The position numbers were made by a program, and so were the translations under genes. A model generated the notes under the pieces. The model saw only the letters and a program-made list of their open reading frames with translations. It had not been told where the DNA came from and did no database searches. From the NCBI RefSeq assembly GCF_000184745.1, contig NC_014931.1, forward strand, positions 2,728,001 through 2,792,000: a stretch of 64,000 nucleotides of DNA. The letters are read 5' to 3'. Source of the stretch: Variovorax paradoxus EPS (lineage in GTDB: Bacteria > Pseudomonadota > Gammaproteobacteria > Burkholderiales > Burkholderiaceae_C). Positions 58,154 to 64,000 of the stretch are shown here, piece by piece; position 1 is the stretch's first letter; every line of letters begins with the position of its first letter.

Positions 58154-60067
58154 TCAGGGCATGACGCAGGGCCATTCGAGCCGCACGCGCGTGCCGCCGC
58201 CGGCCTGGTCGTCCGCCGGTTCGATTTCCAGCCGCGCGCCGATCGCCTGCGCGCGCGAGCGCATGTTCGAGATCCCATGGCCCGCCGGTCTTGCGGCCGC
58301 GTCCACGCGCTCACTGGTCTCTCCGGTCCCGCCGGTCATGCGGGACAGGCCCCGCCCGTTGTCGGTGAGCACGATGCGCACCAGCGGCGGCGCTTCGTCC
58401 CCGTGCCAGCTCACCTGCATCACGATGCGCGTGGCGGCCGCATGCTTGAGCACGTTGGTGAAGGCCTCCAGCAGGATGCGCTGCAGCTGCAGCGCGGCCT
58501 GTGCCGCGAAAGGCTCGATGGTGGGGATGAGCGCCACGTTCCAGACCAGTTCGATGCCGGCTGCGTCCAGCCGCGGCTGCAGCCGGTAGCGCAGCGTCGC
58601 CAGCACGGTGGAGAGGTCGTCCTGCGTGGGCTGAAGCGAATCGACCGCCATGCGCATCTCGTCGAGCGCGAGCTTCACATGCTCCTCGACCACGGCCCGG
58701 TCGGGCGCGGGCTGCGTCACCACGTTGAGCAGGCCCACCAGTTGCGAGCCGACGCCGTCGTGGATCTCCCGCATGATCCGCTGCCGCTCCACCAGCACTG
58801 CCTGTTCCTGCTGCTGCAGGCGCACCGTTTCGAAGGCGCCGCGCAGTTGCTCCTCGCGCTCGGCCACGCGCGCCGAAAGGCTGGCGTTGAGCGCGCCGTA
58901 GTCGGCCACGGTGCGGCTGTAGCGCTCGACCACGAGGCCGGCCAGGATCACCACGAAGAAGAACATCGCATGCGGCGTGCGCGTGTAGTAGGCGCCGCCG
59001 AAGAGGCCCATGCGCACCAGCAGCAGGTCGTGCGCGCCGGCCAGGATGGCCAGCATGCCCGCCGCCATCAGCACGGCCGCGATGCGCCGCCGCGCCACCA
59101 GCGCGCCGTGAATCACATAGGGCAGGCAGACGATGCCGGTCACCTGGAGAACCACCAGGCCGGTGGTCCACAGCAGGGGCCTGGCGAGCGCGAAGGAAGC
59201 GCAGGCCAGCGTGACCGACAGCGCCAGCGCCCCGTAGATCGAGCGCACCAGCCAGGGCGGGTTGCGGTCCAGCACCAGCAGCACGAAGCGCGCAATGAGC
59301 CCGATGTGGCAGGCATAGCAGACAGCCACCAGCGCGCCCCAGAGCGGCCAGGGCACCGGCACTTCGGGCCAGACGCGGTCGAGGTTGCGCGTGACGCCCG
59401 AGAGCGCGGCCAGCGCGAAGCAGCCGTAGAGCGCATCGCGCTGGCGCAGCCACAGGCCTCCGGCCAACCCGCCCATCAGCAGCAGGCTCACCGAATACAC
59501 GATGGCCGAGTTGTTGCGCCAGTTCTGCTGCGTGCGGTAGAGCGCGGCCAGCGGCGCCTCGGCGCCGTAGCGGATGCTCGCGAGCCCGCCGCCGCGCTGG
59601 CGCTGCAGCGTGGTCCGGATCACCAGTTGCTGCGGTTGGTCGCTGCGGTGCAGGGCCGCCGCGACCGGCACCAACTGCGAGCCCTTGGCCGCGTCGTAGC
59701 CGGGGTTGCCGAGGCTGCCGAAGCTCGCCAGCAGCGCACCGTCCAGCGAGATCGTCACCTGGTTGCCCACGCCCGAGAGCAGCAGCGCCGCGGGCCCGCC
59801 CTCGGGCACAGCCACGGCCGGCAGTTCGATGCGGTAGCTCGCCTTGCCGCCGCGGCCGGGAAACGCGTGGTCCCATCGAAACGGCAACTGCACCCGGCGC
59901 ACCTGCGGCGGCAGGCCGTCGGGCTCCAGCGTGGCCTCGGCGGAGCGCACGTCCATGCCGTCGGGCAGGCTGCCGGCGGCATCGACCGAACGCGCATGGC
60001 CGGTGGAGGCCGGCAGGAGCAGCGCGGGGGCCAGGATCAGGAGCGACAGCGTTGCGGCGGCGAGCAC
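58154..60067 (-). CDS. Sensor histidine kinase (NarL-partner type) with multi-span membrane sensor
   Basis: About 637 residues. A leading hydrophobic segment and an external beta-rich domain (about 25-190, like the sugar-binding-type 7TMR extracellular modules) come first. Seven or so membrane segments (about 210-400) and a short coiled coil (SARVAEREEQLRGAFETVRLQQQEQ) follow. The HisKA_3 box has the phosphorylated His in RQRIMREIHDGVGSQLVGLL, and the ATPase domain ends DNGRGLSRM and GHGISNMRSRAQAIGARL. No ATG fits the start; GTG at 60067, 31 bases after the regulator gene, is a guess, and an ATG at 60157 inside that gene is the alternative. Confidence 0.82.
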   Translation of the reverse strand: MLAAATLSLLILAPALLLPASTGHARSVDAAGSLPDGMDVRSAEATLEPDGLPPQVRRVQLPFRWDHAFPGRGGKASYRIELPAVAVPEGGPAALLLSGVGNQVTISLDGALLASFGSLGNPGYDAAKGSQLVPVAAALHRSDQPQQLVIRTTLQRQRGGGLASIRYGAEAPLAALYRTQQNWRNNSAIVYSVSLLLMGGLAGGLWLRQRDALYGCFALAALSGVTRNLDRVWPEVPVPWPLWGALVAVCYACHIGLIARFVLLVLDRNPPWLVRSIYGALALSVTLACASFALARPLLWTTGLVVLQVTGIVCLPYVIHGALVARRRIAAVLMAAGMLAILAGAHDLLLVRMGLFGGAYYTRTPHAMFFFVVILAGLVVERYSRTVADYGALNASLSARVAEREEQLRGAFETVRLQQQEQAVLVERQRIMREIHDGVGSQLVGLLNVVTQPAPDRAVVEEHVKLALDEMRMAVDSLQPTQDDLSTVLATLRYRLQPRLDAAGIELVWNVALIPTIEPFAAQAALQLQRILLEAFTNVLKHAAATRIVMQVSWHGDEAPPLVRIVLTDNGRGLSRMTGGTGETSERVDAAARPAGHGISNMRSRAQAIGARLEIEPADDQAGGGTRVRLEWPCVMP

Positions 60068-60098
60068 GGGCCAGCGCAGGCCAGCCTGCCGGATCGCC

Positions 60099-60788
60099 TC
60101 AGGGAAGCCAGCCCAGGTTGCGGGCTTCGAACACAGCTTCCGATTTGTTGTGCACATCCAGCTTGCCGTAGATATTGCGGATATGGGATTGGACCGTCGA
60201 CGCCGAGACTCCCATCTGCGCGCCGACTTCGACATAGGTGAAACCACGAGAGACCAGCCCGAGCACCTCCGATTCGCGCGGCGACAGGCGCTCGGGCGCC
60301 ACGGTGGAGAAGCGGGCGGCACTGGCGCCGGGGCTCGCCGGGGCGGGCTGCGACGCGTCGGCGCGGGTTTGCCAGCGCCGCAGCAACTGCCGTGCGATCA
60401 CCGGCGACATCGGCGAGCCGCCCGCGCGCAGGTTGCGGATGTGGGTGGCGAGGTCGGCTTCGGTGCCGTCCTTGAGCAGGTAGCCGCTCGCGCCGGCCTC
60501 GAAGGCCAGCACCATGTTGGCCTCGTCGCCGAAGATCGACAGCACCATTACTGCGCAGGCCGGCTGCATGCTGCGGCAACGGCGAATCACCTGCAGGCCG
60601 GGCAGGTCGGGCAGGCCCAGGTCCACCAGCAGCACCTCCACCGGGTTCTCGCCCAGCCAGCGCAGCATGTCCACGGCGTTCGAGGCGCTGTAGGCCAGCG
60701 CGAGCGAAGGGTCGGCACCGATGACGCGCGCGATGCGCTCGCGCACGCCGGTGTCGTCCTCGACCAGCGCCACCTGCGTGGTCGTCAT
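60099..60788 (-). CDS. NarL/LuxR-family response regulator
   Basis: A 229-residue regulator. The receiver domain has phosphoacceptor Asp56 (VLLVDLGLPDLPG), acidic EDD at 10-12 and Lys in GYLLKDGTEADLATHI. A linker of about 40 Ala/Pro/Ser residues follows. The LuxR-type helix-turn-helix reads LSPRESEVLGLVSRGFTYVEVGAQMGVSASTVQSHIRNIYGKL. The sensor kinase gene follows on the same strand. Target genes are unknown. Confidence 0.93.
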   Translation of the reverse strand: MTTTQVALVEDDTGVRERIARVIGADPSLALAYSASNAVDMLRWLGENPVEVLLVDLGLPDLPGLQVIRRCRSMQPACAVMVLSIFGDEANMVLAFEAGASGYLLKDGTEADLATHIRNLRAGGSPMSPVIARQLLRRWQTRADASQPAPASPGASAARFSTVAPERLSPRESEVLGLVSRGFTYVEVGAQMGVSASTVQSHIRNIYGKLDVHNKSEAVFEARNLGWLP

Positions 60789-60878
60789 GGCATGGGGCCG
60801 CGGGCGAGGCGCATGGGCGGGTTCCTGGGAGGGTTGCGACAGTCGCCAGCCTACGGACAGGCGAGGCGCTTGCCCATC

Positions 60879-61922
60879 CTATAGATGAGGGAGGCGGGCG
60901 GTGGGCTTTTGCGGTTTGCGCGGCTCGCGTGGCCTGGGCGGCGTGGGCGGCCTGGACGAGGTGCGCGCCGCAGCCTTGCCGAGCCGCCCCGCGACGAGCG
61001 CCAGGTGCTCGGCCAGCGCCGGCGGCGACTCCACCTCGAAGTCATGCCCGAGGCAACCCAGCCACACGGCCAGCGCATCGAGCGAATTGGCCGCGGTCGC
61101 GATCCGCGTCGTGCCGTCGTCGATCGCTTCGGGCACCCCGCCGACCCAGCCAAGGTGCGCCTCCAAGGCCTTGGCCGGCGCATGCACCACGACGCTCGCG
61201 TGGTGAAGGTAGGGCGAGACACGCAGCGCCTGCGCCATGTACGCCGCCACGTCGCCACGCGGCAGCCGGCGCGGCGTGAAGCGCGCGCCGGTCGGCACGG
61301 GCGCCACGATGCGGTCGAGGCGGAAGGTGCGCCAGTCTTCGCGCGCCGTGTCCCAGGCCAGCAGGTACCAGCGCTGGCCCGACTGCACCACCCGATGTGG
61401 CTCCACCGTGCGCGCGGTCGCCTTGGCGTGATGGTCCCGGTAATCGAAGCGCAGCGCCGCCCGGTCGGTGCAGGCTTCGGCAAACAGCGTGACCGCCTTC
61501 AGCCGCACCTCCGACTTGCCGCGCGCGAGCGGCACCACCGCCGCGCGCACGCTGTCGAGCCGCTTGCGCAGCCGCGGCGGCATCAACTGCTCGAGCTTGG
61601 CGAGGGCGCGCATCGAGGCGTTCTCGATGTCGCCCTTGCCGTCGCTCGGGTTGCCGAGCCCCAGCGCCACCGCGATGGCCTCTTCGTCTTCGAGCAGCAG
61701 CGGGGGCAGGGCGGCGCCCGCGCCGAGCCGGTAGCCGCCGGCCACGCCCGAGGTCGAGTCGACCGTGTAGCCCAAGGTGCGCAGCCGGTCGACATCGCGG
61801 CGCAGCGTGCGCTCGGTGATTTCGAGGCGTTCGGCCAGCCCGGCGCCGGTCCATGCGCGTTGGGCCTGGAACAGGGAAAGGAGCCGGATGAGGCGTGCGG
61901 AGGCAGACAGCATGGGCCGCAT
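60879..61922 (-). CDS. YafY/WYL-type transcriptional regulator
   Basis: A 347-residue regulator with an N-terminal HTH_11 (ASARLIRLLSLFQAQRAWTGAGLAERLEITERTLRRDVDRLRTLGY). The WYL domain (about 150-235) contains VEPHRVVQSGQRWYLLAWDTAREDWRTFRLDRI. A C-terminal WCX extension and a Pro/Arg tail follow. WYL regulators sense nucleotides or small ligands. The start is ATG 61922 (with GAGG five bases upstream) or 61913. It is divergent from the GFA-family gene across 80 bases, its likely target. Confidence 0.9.
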   Translation of the reverse strand: MRPMLSASARLIRLLSLFQAQRAWTGAGLAERLEITERTLRRDVDRLRTLGYTVDSTSGVAGGYRLGAGAALPPLLLEDEEAIAVALGLGNPSDGKGDIENASMRALAKLEQLMPPRLRKRLDSVRAAVVPLARGKSEVRLKAVTLFAEACTDRAALRFDYRDHHAKATARTVEPHRVVQSGQRWYLLAWDTAREDWRTFRLDRIVAPVPTGARFTPRRLPRGDVAAYMAQALRVSPYLHHASVVVHAPAKALEAHLGWVGGVPEAIDDGTTRIATAANSLDALAVWLGCLGHDFEVESPPALAEHLALVAGRLGKAAARTSSRPPTPPRPREPRKPQKPTARLPHL

Positions 61923-62002
61923 GATGCCTCGGATCGAGGACAGGATCTGTCCGCAATGGGTCATAACCTCGGGTTTCTCTTTCGCCACTCAAGGAACCGC
62001 CC

Positions 62003-62407
62003 ATGAAGAAGACATACAACGGCAGCTGCCACTGCGGCAAGGTCCGCTTCCAGGCCCTCATCGACCTTGCCGCGGGCACCGGCAAATGCAATTGCTCGAT
62101 CTGCATGAAGTCGCGCGGCTGGGGCGCCATCGTCAAGCCCGAAGAGTTCACGCTGCTTGCGGGCGAAGAAGACCTGTCGAGCTACCAGTTCGCCTCGCAC
62201 AGCGCCGAGCACCTGTTCTGCAAGACCTGCGGCATCAAGTCGTTCGGGCGCGGCAACGTGCCCGAGATCGGCGGCGCCTACGTGAGCGTGAACGTGACCT
62301 GCCTGGACGACGCGACGCTGGAAGAACTCTCGACGGCGCCGGTGCGCCACATGGACGGGCGCAACAACAACTGGTTCGAGGTGCCGGCAGAGGTGCGCTA
62401 TCTCTGA
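62003..62407 (+). CDS. GFA (CENP-V/Gfa) family zinc protein
   Basis: A 134-residue protein of the glutathione-dependent formaldehyde-activating family. Zinc ligands: CHC in SCHCGKVRFQ, CxxC in CNCSICMKSRG, and CxxC in LFCKTCGIKSFGRGN. Despite the family name, most members have no proven reaction with formaldehyde. The ATG follows GGAACCGCCC. It is divergent from a WYL regulator; its 3' end overlaps the convergent binding-protein gene by 10 bases. Confidence 0.9.
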   Translation: MKKTYNGSCHCGKVRFQALIDLAAGTGKCNCSICMKSRGWGAIVKPEEFTLLAGEEDLSSYQFASHSAEHLFCKTCGIKSFGRGNVPEIGGAYVSVNVTCLDDATLEELSTAPVRHMDGRNNNWFEVPAEVRYL

Positions 62408-63096
62408 GCGGCGGGCGCCATGCCGTGGCGGCGCTTGGCTTCGGCGCTGTCGTCCGAGGCCATGAAGTCGAGCAGGGCGCGCACGGCGGCCGGCTGCGAG
62501 GTGCCGATGCCCGGCGCGGCCGAGAAGGTCGTGACGATCTGGATCGGCTGCGGCAGCGGACCGAGCAAGCGGATGCCTTCGAGGCCGATCAGTTCGCTCA
62601 TCTGCTGGAAGCCGAGCGCAGCCTCGCCGCGTGCGACCAGCGCACCGACCGGCACGCCCGGCGGTGCCTGCACGAGGCGGTTGCGGATCTCGTCGGCGAT
62701 GCCCCAGCGTTCGAACAGAGTGAGCAGCGCAACGCCGCTCGGGCCCGTCGAATAGGCGATGTTGGCCGCGGACTGAACGGCGTGGCGCACGGCATCTTCC
62801 GTGGTGATGTCGGGCAACTCGGCATCCGCATGCACCGCGACGCCGACCTCCGAGCGGACGATGTCGACCTTGCCCGCCGCATCGAGCCTGCCCGATGCAA
62901 TGAGCTTGTCGATCGCGTCCGAGGCCAGGGCCACGATGTCGAACGATTCGCCATCGGCCAGGCGCCGTGCGGCATCGATGCCGCCCACTGCCTCGAAGGA
63001 GACCGGCACGCCGGTGCGCTGCGCGTACGCCGCCGCGAGCTCGTCAAGCAACCCGCGGGTCGCCATCGAGCAGATGCCTCGCAGGGACGTTGCCAT
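62398..63096 (-). CDS. ModA-like substrate-binding protein without signal peptide
   Basis: A 232-residue periplasmic-binding-protein fold of the molybdate/ModA type (ATRGLLDELAAAYAQRTGVPVSFEAVGGIDAARRLADGESFDIVALASDAIDKLIASGRL; STGPSGVALLTLFERWG; VARGEAALGFQQMSELIG). It lacks a signal peptide, so it would stay in the cytoplasm. The ligand may be a small organic anion rather than molybdate. It follows the Bug-type protein gene after 5 bases on the same strand. Confidence 0.85.
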   Translation of the reverse strand: MATSLRGICSMATRGLLDELAAAYAQRTGVPVSFEAVGGIDAARRLADGESFDIVALASDAIDKLIASGRLDAAGKVDIVRSEVGVAVHADAELPDITTEDAVRHAVQSAANIAYSTGPSGVALLTLFERWGIADEIRNRLVQAPPGVPVGALVARGEAALGFQQMSELIGLEGIRLLGPLPQPIQIVTTFSAAPGIGTSQPAAVRALLDFMASDDSAEAKRRHGMAPAAQR

Positions 63097-63101
63097 GGGT
63101 G

Positions 63102-64000
63102 TCAGTCCGGCTTGATGTTCGCTTCGCGGATCAGCTTGCCGTAGCGCGCCGCATCGCTCTTGAGCAGCTTCTCGAACTGCGCGGTCGGCCCCGGCAGGGG
63201 AACGCCGCCGGCCGCTGCAAGCTGTTCGCGCACTTCCTTCGAATCGATCGCCTTCTGCACCGCCTCGTGCAGCGTGGCGAGCACCGGCGCAGGGAGCCCG
63301 GCCGGTGCCACGAAGCCGTACCAGACGCTCGCCTCGAAACCCGGATAACCCGATTCGGCCACCGTCGGCACGCCCGGCAGCACGGCGGATCGCTCGGTGC
63401 TCATCACCGCCAGCACCTTCAGCTTGCCGCCCTTCACGAGCGGAAGCACTTCGAGCGCGTTGACCGCCACCACGTCGACATGGCCGCCCAGCACATCGGT
63501 GATCGCCTGCGCGCCGCCCTTGTAGGGCACGTGGCTCAGCTTGAGGCCGGCGGTGTGCTGGAACAGCTCCATCGCCAGGTGCGGCGTGGCGCCGTTGCCC
63601 GGCGTCGCGACGGTGACGCCGCCGGGCTTGGCCTTGGCGGCGGCCACGAAGTCGGGCAGCGTCTTGATCGGCGAGCCTTCGCGCACCGCGAACACCACGG
63701 GCACGCGGCCGACCATCGAGATGGGCGTGAAGTCGCGGTCTAGGTCGTAGGGCGCAGGCTGGTACATCGACGGGTTCACCGCGAGCGCATTGGCCGCGAG
63801 CAGCAGCGTGTAGCCATCGGGCGCGCTCGAGGTCAGCGACTTGATCGCGATGTTGGTGCCGGCGCCGGGCTTGTTCTCGACGACCACGGGCTGGCCGAGG
63901 ACCGTCGACATGCGCTGTCCGACGGAGCGCGCGATGGCATCGACCGCGCCGCCGGCGCTGTAGCCGACGAGGATCTTCACGGGCTTGGAGGGATAGGCGT
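63102..64000 (-). CDS. Bug-family tripartite tricarboxylate transporter binding protein (5' end cut)
   Basis: At least 299 residues of a periplasmic Bug/TctC-type protein. It begins inside the mature N-terminus (AYPSKPVKILVGYSAGGAVD) and runs through VVVENKPGAGTNIAI, TLLLAANALAVNP, VPYKGGAQAITDVLGGHVDV and GYPGFEASVWYGFVAPAG to a normal C-terminus. The signal peptide and start codon lie beyond the window edge. An in-frame GTG at 63980 exists but is not the real start. The ligand is probably a carboxylate. No TctA/TctB genes are visible; Bug proteins are often orphans in this family of bacteria. Confidence 0.92.
   Translation of the reverse strand, partial: AYPSKPVKILVGYSAGGAVDAIARSVGQRMSTVLGQPVVVENKPGAGTNIAIKSLTSSAPDGYTLLLAANALAVNPSMYQPAPYDLDRDFTPISMVGRVPVVFAVREGSPIKTLPDFVAAAKAKPGGVTVATPGNGATPHLAMELFQHTAGLKLSHVPYKGGAQAITDVLGGHVDVVAVNALEVLPLVKGGKLKVLAVMSTERSAVLPGVPTVAESGYPGFEASVWYGFVAPAGLPAPVLATLHEAVQKAIDSKEVREQLAAAGGVPLPGPTAQFEKLLKSDAARYGKLIREANIKPD

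Overview
The window is 64 kb of GC-rich chromosome. Gene content and organisation point to a betaproteobacterium of the Burkholderiales, family Comamonadaceae, most like Variovorax. The pointers are the sigma factor/DUF3619/DUF3106 cluster, the nadE-PII pair, a Bug-type binding protein, the ilvBNC-pssA-leuA order and family-typical intergenic repeats. That placement is inference from pattern; no rRNA or tRNA gene is present. Coding density is very high: no gap exceeds about 285 bases, and many neighbours overlap by 4 bases (ATGA or GTGA).

Layout. 0.1-6.9 kb: a murein transglycosylase, gloB, a yafS-like methyltransferase and rnhA, then the molybdenum cofactor operon moaA-mobA-moeA. 6.9-12.9 kb: a secreted serine hydrolase, a Mn-type superoxide dismutase with a ZIP metal transporter behind a Fur-box-like promoter, an aldehyde dehydrogenase and a periplasmic peroxiredoxin. 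13.1-19.9 kb: a tight operon of lipid-type enzymes: a phospholipase D-like lipoprotein, a fatty acid hydroxylase, a desaturase, a protein fusing a ketoacyl synthase III to a heme-oxygenase-like di-iron domain, and three unknown proteins. This is the most likely undescribed pathway here. 20-28.4 kb: a TetR regulator with two matching operators beside a metal-dependent hydrolase, an Lrp regulator with a saccharopine-dehydrogenase-like enzyme, and two pyrophosphate-consuming enzymes transcribed divergently (membrane H+-PPase with a C-terminal OmpA-like domain; soluble Ppa). 28-35.3 kb: a frameshifted LprI-like gene, a FemAB-like acyltransferase, nadE coupled to a PII gene, a LOG-family hydrolase, and a sigma factor operon ending in dgkA.

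35.6-43.9 kb is the branched-chain amino acid block: ilvB, ilvN, a small DUF4282 membrane protein, ilvC, pssA, then a leucine attenuator (18-residue leader peptide plus terminator) in front of two different 2-isopropylmalate synthases. 44-47.7 kb: a penicillin-binding endopeptidase, an IclR regulator, and the two N-end-rule aminoacyl transferases bpt and aat. 47.9-54.1 kb: an orphan CoxL-like molybdoenzyme subunit, an AraC regulator with VOC and SRPBCC proteins, and pobA with a divergent IclR regulator. 54.1-60.8 kb: two two-component systems flanking an HtrA protease. The window ends with a WYL regulator, a GFA-family protein, a binding protein without signal peptide, and a Bug-type periplasmic protein cut by the window edge.

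Start codons were often moved inward from the longest open frame, using ribosome binding sites, signal peptides or 4-base overlaps. All functions are read from motifs by eye; no database search was run.
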